The notes: generated by a model from the letters alone, not told the origin. A stretch of 64,000 bases of DNA from Plasticicumulans lactativorans (GCF_004341245.1 NZ_SLWY01000008.1:1-64000), one strand, 5' to 3'; counted from the first letter of the stretch, positions 29,393 to 42,310 are shown. Translations and numbers: made by a program.

Positions 29393-32002
29393 ATGCGCAG
29401 ACACGGTTTCCTCATCGTCATCCTCGTGATCCTGGTCAATGTCGGCATCTGGTGGGTGTTCAACCGGCCCACGCCGGCCGAGCCCTGGGCCGGCACCATC
29501 AACGGCTTCTCGTACTCGCCCTACGGGCGCGACGACAACCCGCTGCAGAGCCGCTATCCGAGCCGTGAGTCGATCGACCGCGACCTCGCGATCATCGCCC
29601 AGCACGCGCGCAGCGTGCGCACGTACTCGTCGGTCGACGGCCTCGAGGTCATCCCCGAGCTGGCGCAGAAGTACGGCCTGCACGTCACCCTCGGTGCCTG
29701 GCTCGACCAGCGCAGCGACTACAACCGCCGCGAGATCGAGAGCCTGGTGCACCTCGCCAACACCTACCCCGGCGTCGTCAACCGCGTGGTGGTCGGCAAC
29801 GAGGCCATCCTGCGCGCCGACCTGACCATCAAGGAGCTCGCGCAGTACCTGCGGCAGGTGCGCCGCGAGGTCAAGGTGCCGGTGTCGACCGCCGAGCCGT
29901 GGCACGTCTGGCTGCGCTTCCCGGACCTGGTGAAGGAGGTCGACTTCATCGCCGTGCAGCTGCTGCCGTACTGGGAGAAGGTGCCGTTCGAGCAGTCGGT
30001 CGAGTACGTCATGCGCCGCTACAACGAGCTGCGCAAGGCCTACCCGGACAAGCCGATCCTGATCTCCGAGGTCGGCTGGCCGAGCGAGGGCAACCGCGTC
30101 GGCCCGGCCTACCCGAGCCTGACCAACGAGGCGCGCTTCATCCGCCGCTTCCTCAACACCGCGGCCGACGAGAACCTCGACTACTTCGTCATGGAGGCCT
30201 TCGACCAGCCGTGGAAGAAGGCCATCGAAGGCACGGTCGGCGCCTACTGGGGGGTGTGGAACGCCGAGCGCGAGCCGAAATTCCCGATGGAGGGCGCGGT
30301 CGTCGAAGACGCCTCCTGGGACCGCCAGGCACTGATCGCGGCCCTGGTGGCGCTGCTGCCGATGCTGCTGTTCGCCTGGCGCTTCAACGACCTGCACCTC
30401 AAGGGCAAGCTCTTCTTCGCGACGCTGATCCAGGTCAGCGCCTCGCTGCTGGTGTGGACGATCTTCATCCCCACGCACCTGTACCTGACCAACACCGGCC
30501 TGGTGATGCTCGGCATCCTGCTGCCGGCGCAGCTCGGGCTGCTGATGGTGGCGCTGATCAACGGCTTCGAGTTCACCGAGGTGCTGTGGAAGCGCGACTG
30601 GAAGCGCGCCTTCAAGCCGCTCGAACGCCCGGCCGGGCCGCGCGAGTGGCCGATGGTGAGCCTGCACCTGGCCTGCTACAACGAGCCGCCGGAGCTGGTC
30701 ATCGAGACCCTCGACCGCCTCGCCGCGCTCGACTACCCGAACTTCGAGGTGCTGGTGATCGACAACAACACCCCGAGCGAGGCGGTGTGGCGCCCGCTCG
30801 AAGCGCACTGCGAGAAGCTCGGCCCGCGCTTCCGCTTCATGCACCTGAAGCCGTGGTTCGGCTTCAAGGCCGGCGCGCTCAACTTCGGGCTCAAGCGCAC
30901 GCACCCGGCGGCGAAGATCGTCGGCGTGATCGACGCCGACTACCTGGTCGAACCCGACTGGCTGCGCAGCCTGGTGCCCTACTTCGACGAGCCCAGGGTC
31001 GGCTTCGTGCAGGCGCCGCAGGACCACCGCGACTGGGAGCAGGACCGCTTCACCGAATGGTGCAACTGGGAGTACGCCGGCTTCTTCAACATCGGCATGG
31101 TGCACCGCAACGAGCGCGATGCGATCATCCAGCACGGCACCATGACGCTGATCCGCAAGGCGGCGATCGACGAGTCCGGCCCGTGGGCCGAGTGGTGCAT
31201 CTGCGAGGACTCCGAACTCGGCCTGCGGGTGATGGAGGAGGGCTACCAGGCGGTGTACGTCAACCACGCCTTCGGCAAGGGCGTCGCGCCCGACACCTTC
31301 GGCGCCTACAAGGGCCAGCGCTTCCGCTGGGCCTACGGCGCGGTGCAGATCCTCAAGCGCTACTGGCACTGGATGCTGCCGAAGGCACTCGGCGGCACCG
31401 GGCGCCTGACCCCGGCGCAGAAGTTCCACTTCGTCACCGGCTGGCTGCCGTGGTTCGCCGACGCGCTGCACCTGGTGTTCACGCTCGCCGCGCTGGTGTG
31501 GTCGGTGGGCCTGCTGGTGCTGCCGCAGTACTTCGAGTTCCCGCTGGCGGTGTTCCTGTTCCCGACCCTCGGCATGTTCGCGTTCAAGATCACGCACAGC
31601 TTCGTGCTGTACTCGGCGCGCGTGCCCTGCTCGCTCGGCCAGCGCATCGGCGCGGCGATCGCCGGCATGGGACTGACCCACGCCATCGCCCGCGCGATCT
31701 TCGCCGGGCTGTTCACCAAGGGCCGCGCCTTCCTGCGCACGCCCAAGGGCGAGAACAAGGCCGCGCTGGTGCGCGGCCTGCTGATGGCGCGCGAGGAGGG
31801 GCTGATCCTGCTGGCGCTGTGGTCCGCCGCCTTCGGCGTGGCCTTCGAGTACGGCCTGCACGTGCGCGAGGTGTGGTTCTGGGCGGTGATCCTGGTGGTG
31901 CAGTCGATCCCCTACCTGGCCTCGGTGATCCACTCCACGTCGAGCTCGCTGCCCGGCGGCAACCGCGCCCCGCTGCACCCGGCCGCGCTCGCCACCGACT
32001 GA
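29393..32002 (+). CDS. ndvB: NdvB-like beta-glucan synthase: GH17 transglycosylase fused to GT2 glucosyltransferase
   Basis: An 869-residue inner-membrane protein. A membrane anchor lies at 5-23, then a periplasmic GH17 domain (about 35-310) with acid/base Glu in VVGNEAIL and nucleophile Glu in ISEVGWP. A helix pair near 318-395 leads to a GT2 domain with DNNTPSE, DADY, ICEDSELG and QRFRW. Several C-terminal helices follow. This is the layout of Pseudomonas NdvB, which makes cyclic or periplasmic beta-(1,3)-glucans. The start at 29393 gives a compact N-terminal anchor. Product linkage is inferred. Confidence 0.83.
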   Translation: MRRHGFLIVILVILVNVGIWWVFNRPTPAEPWAGTINGFSYSPYGRDDNPLQSRYPSRESIDRDLAIIAQHARSVRTYSSVDGLEVIPELAQKYGLHVTLGAWLDQRSDYNRREIESLVHLANTYPGVVNRVVVGNEAILRADLTIKELAQYLRQVRREVKVPVSTAEPWHVWLRFPDLVKEVDFIAVQLLPYWEKVPFEQSVEYVMRRYNELRKAYPDKPILISEVGWPSEGNRVGPAYPSLTNEARFIRRFLNTAADENLDYFVMEAFDQPWKKAIEGTVGAYWGVWNAEREPKFPMEGAVVEDASWDRQALIAALVALLPMLLFAWRFNDLHLKGKLFFATLIQVSASLLVWTIFIPTHLYLTNTGLVMLGILLPAQLGLLMVALINGFEFTEVLWKRDWKRAFKPLERPAGPREWPMVSLHLACYNEPPELVIETLDRLAALDYPNFEVLVIDNNTPSEAVWRPLEAHCEKLGPRFRFMHLKPWFGFKAGALNFGLKRTHPAAKIVGVIDADYLVEPDWLRSLVPYFDEPRVGFVQAPQDHRDWEQDRFTEWCNWEYAGFFNIGMVHRNERDAIIQHGTMTLIRKAAIDESGPWAEWCICEDSELGLRVMEEGYQAVYVNHAFGKGVAPDTFGAYKGQRFRWAYGAVQILKRYWHWMLPKALGGTGRLTPAQKFHFVTGWLPWFADALHLVFTLAALVWSVGLLVLPQYFEFPLAVFLFPTLGMFAFKITHSFVLYSARVPCSLGQRIGAAIAGMGLTHAIARAIFAGLFTKGRAFLRTPKGENKAALVRGLLMAREEGLILLALWSAAFGVAFEYGLHVREVWFWAVILVVQSIPYLASVIHSTSSSLPGGNRAPLHPAALATD

Positions 32003-32102
32003 GGCCGCCGCGGTGTCGGTCGGTGCTCCGCCTGCGTTACGCTTGCGACCCGCCGGTCCCCCGACCGGCACGGGTACGCTCCCGCCCGACCGCCCGCCGA
32101 GG

Positions 32103-33293
32103 ATGTCCGTGAAGCCGCGCCACCACCTGCATCACCGTACCTGCGCCGGCCTCGCGCTCGGCGCCCTGCTGCTGGCCGCCGGCGCGCACGCCGCGGCCCC
32201 CTGCGTACCGGTCGGGCGCTGGGCGCGCCCGACCGACGGCGCCCCCGAAGCCCTCGACAGCGGCCCCTGGCTCACCGAACTCGCGCAGTCCGGCATCGTC
32301 CTGCTCGGCGAGCGCCACGACAGCGCCGAGCAGCACCGCTGGCAGTTGCAGACGCTCGCCGCGCTCGCCGCGCAGCAGCCGCGGATGACGATCGGCCTGG
32401 AGATGGTGCCGCGGCGGCTGCAGTCCGTGCTCGACCGCTGGGTGGCCGGCGAGCTCGGCGAGGCGCAGTTCCTCGACGCCGTCGAGTGGGACACGATCTG
32501 GGGCTTCGACCCGGCGCTGTACCTGCCGATCCTGCATTTCGCGCGCATGAACCGCATCCCGCTGCTCGCGCTCAACGTCGACCGGGCCCTGGTGTCGCGG
32601 GTCTCCGAATCCGGCTGGGACGCCATCCCCGAGGAGGCGCGTGAGGGCATCGGCGACCCGGAGCCGGCGAGCACGGCCTACCTCGCCTTCCTGCGCGGCA
32701 AGCACGCCCGCCACAACCGCGCCGACGACGAGCGCGCCGACGAGACGCGCTTCGAGCGCTTCGTGCAGAGCCAGCTGCTGTGGGACCGCGCGATGGCCGA
32801 ACGCATCGCCGAGGTGGCCCAGCGCGACGACGCCCCGCTGCTGGTGGTGCTGAGCGGCAGCGGCCACCTGGTGTACGGCTACGGCATCCCGCACCAGCTC
32901 GCCGCGCTCGGCGCGCCGCGCGCCCGCGTGCTGCTGCCGTATTCCGCGGAGCCCTGCAGCGAGCTCGTGCCCGGCTACGCCGACGCGGTGTTCGGGCTCG
33001 ATCCGGTCGCCGAGCGCGACGCGCCGGCCCCCGCCACGCTCGGCGTGCTGCTCGCCGCCGAGGACGGCGGCGTGCGCATCGAGCGCGTATTCGACAACAG
33101 CGTCGCCGACGCCGCCGCGCTGCGCCCCGGCGACATCGTCCGTGAACTCGCCGGGCGCGAGGTGCACAGCGTGGCCGACGTGGTGGCGAGCGTGCGCCGC
33201 CAGCCGCCGGGCACCTGGCTGCCGATCGTCGTCGAACGCCGCGGCAAGACGCGGCTGGTGCTGGCGAAGTTCCCCCCCGAGCCGGAACCGTGA
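32103..33293 (+). CDS. Exported ChaN-like heme-binding protein with C-terminal PDZ domain
   Basis: This 396-residue protein has a signal peptide (to about residue 32, AHA). A ChaN-family domain (about 50-290) contains GIVLLGERHDSAEQH and IGLEMVPRR. A PDZ domain follows at about 315-390 (VERVF-type start IERVFDNSVADAAALRPGDIV). ChaN proteins of pathogens bind heme or iron; the PDZ fusion suggests a scaffold or protease-partner role. No lipobox Cys is at the cleavage point. The stop overlaps the next gene by 4 bases, indicating a tight operon with the peptidase. Confidence 0.8.
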   Translation: MSVKPRHHLHHRTCAGLALGALLLAAGAHAAAPCVPVGRWARPTDGAPEALDSGPWLTELAQSGIVLLGERHDSAEQHRWQLQTLAALAAQQPRMTIGLEMVPRRLQSVLDRWVAGELGEAQFLDAVEWDTIWGFDPALYLPILHFARMNRIPLLALNVDRALVSRVSESGWDAIPEEAREGIGDPEPASTAYLAFLRGKHARHNRADDERADETRFERFVQSQLLWDRAMAERIAEVAQRDDAPLLVVLSGSGHLVYGYGIPHQLAALGAPRARVLLPYSAEPCSELVPGYADAVFGLDPVAERDAPAPATLGVLLAAEDGGVRIERVFDNSVADAAALRPGDIVRELAGREVHSVADVVASVRRQPPGTWLPIVVERRGKTRLVLAKFPPEPEP

Positions 33294-35269
33294 GCGCCGC
33301 GCGGGCGCGCGGCCTGGCCGCCGCCCTCGCGCTGTTCGCCGCCCCCGCGCTCGCCGCGGGCCCGCAACTCGCGCTGCGGCTGCGCCTGGACCCGGCCGGC
33401 GGCTGGCTCGACGGCGACGCCGAACTCGCCCCACCCCCCGTCGACGGCGTCCTGCTCGGTGCCGCCGCCGAGCCGCTCGCCACGCCCGCCTGGCGTCGCG
33501 CCGGCGAGGCCGACGGCCGCGTGCGCTGGCTGCCCGCCGACGCGGCCGCCCGCGCCGGCCACCTGCGCTACCGCCTGCACCTGCCGGCCCCACCCGCCGC
33601 GGTCGACCCGCGCGCGCCGCTCGCCGGCCCGGCCGCCTTCGCCGCTCCCGCGGGCAGCCTGCTGACGCCCGCCGCCGACTGGTTCCCGCGCACCGATGCC
33701 GCGCTCGCCGACTACCAGGTCACGCTCGAACTGCCGCCCGACCAGCGCGGCCTGGTGCCCGGGCGCCTGCTCGACGAGCACGCCGACGCCGCCGGCTACC
33801 GCGCGCGCTTCGCCGCCGAAGGCGACGCCGAGGCGCTGACCCTGTTCGCCGGCCCCTGGCAGGTCGGCGAGACCCTCGCCGCCGCCGGCCCCGGCGCCCC
33901 GCTGCGCATCCGCACCTACTTCGGCGCCGCCCTCGCCGACCTCGCCCCCGCCTACCGCGAGGCGGTCGCCGGCTACGTCGCCCGCTATGCGGCGGCGATC
34001 GGCCCGCACGCCCACGCCGGCTTCAGTGTGGTCGAGTGCCCGCTGCCGGCGGGTTTCGCGCTGCCCGGCGTGACCTGCATCGGCCCGACGGTGCTGCGCC
34101 TGCCGTTCATCCGCGCGACCTCGCTCGGCCACGAGGTGCTGCACGAGTGGTGGGGCAACGGCGTGCGCGTCGACCCGCGCCGCGGCAACTGGAGCGAAGG
34201 CCTGACGACCTTCATGGCCGACTACGCCTACCGCGAGGAGGCCGGCGCCGCGGCGGCGCTGGCGGCGCGGCTGCAGTGGCTGCGCGACCTCGCCGCGCTG
34301 CCGGCGGCGGCCGACGTGCCGCTCGAAGCCTTCCGCGCCCGCCACGACACCGCCACGCAGAGCGTCGGCTACGCCAAGACCGCCTACGTGTTCTTCATGC
34401 TGCGCGAACGCCTCGGCGAGGCCGCCTTCGGCGCCGGGCTGCGCCGCTTCTACGCCGACTGGCGCGGTCGCGCCGCAGGCTGGGACGACCTGCGCGCCGC
34501 GCTCGAGGCCGCCTCCGGCAGCGACCTGCGCGAGGCCCTCGAACCCTGGCTGACGCGCCCGGGACTGCCGGCGCCGACGCTCGCCGACGCCCGTGCCGAG
34601 CCCGTCGCCGACGGCTGGCGCCTCGCGCTGACGCTGCGCCAGCCGGCCCCGCCGTGGCCGCTGCGCCTGCCGCTCGGCGTCGACACCGACGCCGGCACGC
34701 AGACCGTAACGGTCGATGTCGCCGACACCGAGCGGCAGGTGGTGCTGACGCTGCCGGCGCGGCCCCGGCGCCTGACGCTCGACCCCGAGCTGCGCGTGGC
34801 GCGCCGGCTCGGCGCCGACGAACTGCCGCCGATCGTGCGCGACCTGCAGGTGGCGGCGGCCCCCGCGCTGCAGCTCACCGATCCCGCGCTCGGCGCCGCG
34901 GCGCAGGCGCTCGCCGCCGCGCTGTTCGACCAGCCGCTGCGCCTGGCCGACGCCGCGGCGCCGCCCGGCGCACTGGCGCTGGTCGGCACGCCGGCGACGC
35001 TCGCCGCGCCACTCGCCGCGCTCGGCGTCGCCCGTCCCGCGGCGCTGCCGGCGCCGGCCGACGCCGAAGCCTGGACCGCGCGGCGCGACGACGGCAGCCC
35101 GCTGCTGGTGGTCGCCGTGCGCGACGCCGCGGCCCTCGCCGCGCTCGCCGGCAAGCTGCCGCATTACGGCGGCGCGAGCTGGCTCACGCTCGAGCACGGG
35201 CGCGTCGGCGCGCACGGCACCTGGCCGGCGACGCTGCGCAGCCTCACTGTCGACACCGCCGCGCGCTAG
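33290..35269 (+). CDS. Exported M1-like (gluzincin) aminopeptidase family protein
   Basis: This 659-residue protein has a signal peptide (about residues 1-22, ALA) and a zinc site. HEVLHEWWGN near residue 281 is HExxH, with the third ligand in WSEGLTTF about 18 residues on. An N-terminal beta domain precedes it; a C-terminal region (about 430-659) contains no known motif. Translation starts at GTG 33290 inside the stop of the ChaN-PDZ gene (GTGA overlap). Periplasmic peptide cleavage is expected. Coupling to a PDZ protein suggests they act together. Confidence 0.8.
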   Translation: MSAARARGLAAALALFAAPALAAGPQLALRLRLDPAGGWLDGDAELAPPPVDGVLLGAAAEPLATPAWRRAGEADGRVRWLPADAAARAGHLRYRLHLPAPPAAVDPRAPLAGPAAFAAPAGSLLTPAADWFPRTDAALADYQVTLELPPDQRGLVPGRLLDEHADAAGYRARFAAEGDAEALTLFAGPWQVGETLAAAGPGAPLRIRTYFGAALADLAPAYREAVAGYVARYAAAIGPHAHAGFSVVECPLPAGFALPGVTCIGPTVLRLPFIRATSLGHEVLHEWWGNGVRVDPRRGNWSEGLTTFMADYAYREEAGAAAALAARLQWLRDLAALPAAADVPLEAFRARHDTATQSVGYAKTAYVFFMLRERLGEAAFGAGLRRFYADWRGRAAGWDDLRAALEAASGSDLREALEPWLTRPGLPAPTLADARAEPVADGWRLALTLRQPAPPWPLRLPLGVDTDAGTQTVTVDVADTERQVVLTLPARPRRLTLDPELRVARRLGADELPPIVRDLQVAAAPALQLTDPALGAAAQALAAALFDQPLRLADAAAPPGALALVGTPATLAAPLAALGVARPAALPAPADAEAWTARRDDGSPLLVVAVRDAAALAALAGKLPHYGGASWLTLEHGRVGAHGTWPATLRSLTVDTAAR

Positions 35270-35313
35270 GTTCGCGCCGGCCACCGCCGCCCCGACCCGG
35301 AGACTCCACCCCG

Positions 35314-36165
35314 ATGCGCCTCGCCCTCGCCTGCCTGCTCGCCGCGCTCGCCAGCGCCCCGGCCCACGCCGACTGCCCGCCCGATGCACGCATCGACGCC
35401 CTCGCCGCCGCCTGGGAGAGCCGCACGCCGGCAGCCGGCTACGGCCCGGCGCTGACGCTGGAGGACGCCGAATGCGCCCGCGACCGCCTGGTCGAGCGCC
35501 TCATGCGCACCCAGGGGCGGATCGTCGGCTACAAGGCCGGACTCACCAACCCGGCGGTGCAGGCGCGCTTCGGCCACCCGGCGCCGATCCGCGGCGTGCT
35601 GCTCGAACGCATGCTGCTCGCCGACGGCGCCGAGGTGCCGGCCGCCTACGGCGCACGCCCGGTGTACGAGGCCGACCTGCTGGTGGAGGTGAAGGACGAG
35701 GGCATCAACACCGCGCGCACCCCGCAGGAGGTGCTCGAGCACGTCGCCGCGGTGATCCCGTTCATCGAGCTGGCCGACCTGGTGCTGGCGCCCGAGGTGG
35801 CGCCGAGCGGCCCGGCCCTGGTGGCGATCAACGCCGGCGCGCGGCTCGGCGTGCTGGGCGCGCGCCTGCCGGTGGACGACGCCGCGCGGCTCGCCGGGCA
35901 GCTCGGCGCGATGGAGGTGGTGCTGACCGATGCCGACGGCAGCGAGCGTGCCCGCGGGCCGGGCACGGCGATCCTCGGCCACCCGCTGAACGCCGTGATC
36001 TGGCTCGCGCAGGACCTCGCCCGCCACGGCGATCGCCTGCGCACGGGCGATCTGCTGAGCCTCGGTTCGTTCACCCCGCTGACCCCGCCCAGCCCCGGGC
36101 GCGGCGTGCGCGTGCGCTACGTCGGCCTGCCCGGCGAGCCGGCGGTGTCGGTGAACTTCCGGTAG
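35314..36165 (+). CDS. Exported protein of the 2-keto-4-pentenoate hydratase (MhpD/FAH-like) fold
   Basis: This 283-residue protein has a hydratase-like body: RIVGYKAGLTNPAVQARFG near residue 69, EADLLVEVKDEGIN near 120, and GHPLNAVIWLAQDLARHG near 225. It is preceded by what looks like a cleavable signal peptide (residues 1 to about 20, AHA). Cytoplasmic family members hydrate dienoate intermediates of aromatic catabolism; an exported form is unusual. It follows the peptidase gene by 44 bases and probably shares its operon. The Glu ligands of the metal site appear retained, but activity is unproven. Confidence 0.75.
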   Translation: MRLALACLLAALASAPAHADCPPDARIDALAAAWESRTPAAGYGPALTLEDAECARDRLVERLMRTQGRIVGYKAGLTNPAVQARFGHPAPIRGVLLERMLLADGAEVPAAYGARPVYEADLLVEVKDEGINTARTPQEVLEHVAAVIPFIELADLVLAPEVAPSGPALVAINAGARLGVLGARLPVDDAARLAGQLGAMEVVLTDADGSERARGPGTAILGHPLNAVIWLAQDLARHGDRLRTGDLLSLGSFTPLTPPSPGRGVRVRYVGLPGEPAVSVNFR

Positions 36166-36175
36166 TGCCGCGTGA

Positions 36176-36297
36176 CAGGGGGTTCTGGATCCGCCGTCAG
36201 CTAGTGGATCAGCGCGGAACGGTCCGGCGGCATAAAACTGCTGTCCAGGTGCCCGCGGCGCCTGCCCCGGAAACCGGAGCAGTCAAAGAACCCCCTG
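36176..36297. repeat. 11-base perfect inverted repeat flanking 100 bases
   Basis: CAGGGGGTTCT (36176-36186) and AGAACCCCCTG (36287-36297) are perfect inverted repeats around 100 bases that carry no gene. The element sits exactly between a GC-rich operon and the lower-GC acetyltransferase/deacetylase pair. No target duplication is evident. It may be a small non-autonomous insertion (MITE-like) or the scar of one. A transcription terminator is less likely because of the long loop and lack of a T-run. Confidence 0.5.
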
Positions 36298-36302
36298 AGG
36301 AC

Positions 36303-37250
36303 TCACCCACGGCCTCGGCGCAGCAGGCGTTTGACTTTCCCCTTGAGGCCATAGCGCTCAAGGAGATGCGCAATCCGGGTCCCTGCGCTGTTGCAGGCAC
36401 GATGCGCATATACGAGGGCCCGCAGTCGCAGGGTATCGCGCAGTACGTATACATCGGCACAGATCGCGCTGCCGGTGGCAAACAGACGCTTGTGGGCGCC
36501 ATCACCTTCGGTGAAATCGAACAACCGAAAGCGTCCTTCGGCAAAGAGGCTTTCGAGCGCCAGCCACTGCAATACCGTACCTGGCGAACGCTCCGCCCAT
36601 TCCGGATCGTAACCGAGATATTCATATCGTAATACGCCATTATCCACCGGACAGTACAGGTAGGCGACAGGCTCTCCTTGTGCTAGCAGCAAAAAAGCCC
36701 GCACCGCATCACGGCCGGCACGGGCGCGCATTTCGGCGAGAAACGCTTCGCCCGTGGGCAGACCGGCGCCAAGGTCGCGTTCCTGGTACGTCTTGACTGA
36801 AACTTCGCGTGCGAACGAGTAAAAGGCATCGAGTTCATCGGGCGTGCGATACGTGCGCCAGTCGAGGCTACCGCCTGTCGCCTTCGCGAAAGACTTCACC
36901 TTACGATTCAGGGTCGAGCGCGTTTTGGCCGAAAAGGCCGCCTGATAAGCCGCAAAACCCATGGTCAGATCAATGTAGTGACGCAGGTAGTGCTGCGCGA
37001 CATAGGTGATGCGCCCTCCCCGGCGTTCGAATAATGGCGGTGGACTGGTGACAGGGAGGGAGCGCAGGAGCATGCCGTCGCTGCCGGGCGGCAAGGTGGT
37101 TTCGTGCAGACAGCCTTCCGCCGGGCCAGCCAGCGCCGCGCACAAGTCGAACGATTTGACTGCCAAGGACAGGGGATGGGTGTATAATGTGCGCTCGGCC
37201 AGCCGGAAACGAAGCGGTAGAATGCAGGTCGATACCATGCTTGTATTCAT
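36303..37250 (-). CDS. FemAB/CelD-like GNAT acetyltransferase
   Basis: This 315-residue protein is of the acetyltransferase group often found in exopolysaccharide loci (BcsL/CelD type). KTRSTLNRKVKSFAKATGG near residue 125 and the C-terminal GNAT half (FLLLAQGEPVAYLYCPVDNGVLRYEYLGYD, residues about 205-235) support this. The ATG at 37250 overlaps the deacetylase stop (ATGA). Base use is less GC-rich than in flanking genes. With its partner it probably decorates an envelope or extracellular polymer; the substrate is unknown. Confidence 0.75.
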   Translation of the reverse strand: MNTSMVSTCILPLRFRLAERTLYTHPLSLAVKSFDLCAALAGPAEGCLHETTLPPGSDGMLLRSLPVTSPPPLFERRGGRITYVAQHYLRHYIDLTMGFAAYQAAFSAKTRSTLNRKVKSFAKATGGSLDWRTYRTPDELDAFYSFAREVSVKTYQERDLGAGLPTGEAFLAEMRARAGRDAVRAFLLLAQGEPVAYLYCPVDNGVLRYEYLGYDPEWAERSPGTVLQWLALESLFAEGRFRLFDFTEGDGAHKRLFATGSAICADVYVLRDTLRLRALVYAHRACNSAGTRIAHLLERYGLKGKVKRLLRRGRG

Positions 37251-38203
37251 CGAATGAGTCGACGCATCGCTTGCTCGGCCATGCGAAGCGCAGTGTAATG
37301 CAGCGGCACACGCAAGGCTTGTGGCTGAAGATTGTTGGTATGCGGCACGAGGCCATGGAAACCGCGAACCTGAAAGCGTTCGGGATGACGCGCGAGATGG
37401 CCGCACAGCCGCTCGAAGCGGCGCACTACCACGGGATCACGGCGAGTGCGGGCACCGTTCATCAACTCGACACCGTGCGAGACGATGACGAAATCACGCC
37501 ACCCCGCATCATGCGCGGCATCGAGAGCCGCGAGCAATTCGCGCGTCGAACAGGCAGTCAATTGCGTACTGCGGCCACGGCCGGGCAACGTCTCGAACGA
37601 GGACACCGGATACTCGTACACGCCTTCGACCAACAACGGTTGACGCAACACCGTGCCGGATGCAACACCCGAGGCCGCGGCCTCCAGATGCGGGTTGTAA
37701 CTGGTGTCGAACGTCAGGCCATTGGCGGCAAGTGCGCGGAGCGTATCGAGGTTGAAACCATAGCTGCCGGCACGAAAGGCATTGATGCCGTTCACGCCCG
37801 CCTGCGCCATGAGTCGAAGACCCGTAGCAATCAGTGCGGTCTGCTCGGTACAGGTGAATTCGCGCATGAAGCGCCGCCTGGACTTGGCGGCAGGCCAGAG
37901 TGGCGGCCGCGCCTCATCGACCCATTCCGTATGCATGTGCAACTGTACTTCATGTCCGAAAGCCCGGATCAGCCCCACCAGTTCGGCGAGCGGCTCGATG
38001 CCGAAGCGCAGTGCAAACAGCGGTTCAACGAAGAACACGCCGACGAGTCCGAACGCCTGTAGGATGCGCAGCGTCAACGGCAGCGCCGCGTCGCCGTCAG
38101 GGCCATAGACATAACGCCGGAAAGCGCCGGGAAAGTCCGCTTCGAGGTTTTGCCACCCCGGACACCAGATCTCAGTGTCAACCGTAAAAAAGACATTGAG
38201 CAC
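37247..38203 (-). CDS. Polysaccharide deacetylase family protein
   Basis: This 318-residue NodB-homology protein has the catalytic Asp in FFTVDTEIW (residues 5-13), the metal His pair in GHEVQLHMHTEW (about 83-94) and an RAGSYG motif near 145. It would remove acetyl groups from a sugar polymer. There is no signal peptide, so it probably acts in the cytoplasm on a precursor. It starts 6 bases after argB and shares lower GC with the coupled acetyltransferase gene, suggesting that the pair was inserted after argB. Confidence 0.8.
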   Translation of the reverse strand: MLNVFFTVDTEIWCPGWQNLEADFPGAFRRYVYGPDGDAALPLTLRILQAFGLVGVFFVEPLFALRFGIEPLAELVGLIRAFGHEVQLHMHTEWVDEARPPLWPAAKSRRRFMREFTCTEQTALIATGLRLMAQAGVNGINAFRAGSYGFNLDTLRALAANGLTFDTSYNPHLEAAASGVASGTVLRQPLLVEGVYEYPVSSFETLPGRGRSTQLTACSTRELLAALDAAHDAGWRDFVIVSHGVELMNGARTRRDPVVVRRFERLCGHLARHPERFQVRGFHGLVPHTNNLQPQALRVPLHYTALRMAEQAMRRLIR

Positions 38204-38209
38204 GTGGTG

Positions 38210-40478
<2,269 letters not shown>

Positions 40479-40528
40479 GGTTCAACGACCTCGCACGGGT
40501 GCGGCAAGAGCGCGGGGGGCCGGCACCG

Positions 40529-40984
40529 TCAGTGCCGCCCGGAGTGGCCGAAGCCGCCGGCGCCGCGGACGCTGTCGACGAACTGCTCGACGATCTCGAA
40601 GCGCGCGTGCAGCACCGGCACGATGACCATCTGCGCGATGCGCTCGCCGACCTCGATCGTGAACGGCGCCTCGCCGCGGTTCCACAGCGACACGAACACC
40701 TGGCCCTGGTAGTCGGCGTCGATCAGCCCGGTCAGGTTGCCGAGCACGATGCCGTGCTTGTGGCCGAGGCCGGAGCGCGGCAGCAGCACCGCGGCGAGGC
40801 CGCGGTCGGCGATGTGCATGGCGAAGCCGGTGGGGATCAGCGCGGTGGCGCCGGGCGCCAGCACCAGCGGCGCCTCCAGCGCGGCGCGCAGGTCCATGCC
40901 GGCGGAGCCGTCGGTGGCGTAGCCCGGCAGCGGGATGGACGCGCCCAGGCGCGGGTCGAGGATCTTCAACTGGATGGCGTGCAT
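40529..40984 (-). CDS. dut: Deoxyuridine 5'-triphosphate nucleotidohydrolase
   Basis: This 151-residue trimeric dUTPase has motif 1 [12 protein letters not shown], motif 2 [10 protein letters not shown], motif 3 [17 protein letters not shown], motif 4 GERIAQMV and motif 5 [12 protein letters not shown] at the C-terminus. It hydrolyses dUTP to dUMP. GGAAG precedes the ATG at 40984. The order coaBC-dut-algC is conserved. Confidence 0.94.
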   Translation of the reverse strand: MHAIQLKILDPRLGASIPLPGYATDGSAGMDLRAALEAPLVLAPGATALIPTGFAMHIADRGLAAVLLPRSGLGHKHGIVLGNLTGLIDADYQGQVFVSLWNRGEAPFTIEVGERIAQMVIVPVLHARFEIVEQFVDSVRGAGGFGHSGRH

Positions 40985-41082
40985 GCGGACTTCCGGCAAG
41001 GGCGCGCCCGGCCCCCGCCCACCGGGCCACCGTCGCGCGGCGCGGATTGTAACGGCCGCCGCGGCGCGCGCCACGGCGACGC

Positions 41083-42279
<1,197 letters not shown>

Positions 42280-42310
42280 GGACGGACTCCGGCGTGGGCC
42301 TCGGCGCACT

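Noticed and set aside
29276-32071. 931-codon open frame on the minus strand over the glucan synthase
   Set aside because: Antisense to a gene with clear GH17 and GT2 motifs; composition is dominated by His, Arg, Val and Asp as expected of a GC-rich shadow.
32975-35389. 804-codon minus-strand frame opposite the M1-like peptidase
   Set aside because: Low-complexity Gly/Arg/Ala sequence with no domain; the plus strand carries the real peptidase motifs.
36176-36297. Bidirectional terminator between the convergent genes
   Set aside because: The arms are 100 bases apart and no T-run follows on either strand, so a mobile-element footprint is more likely.
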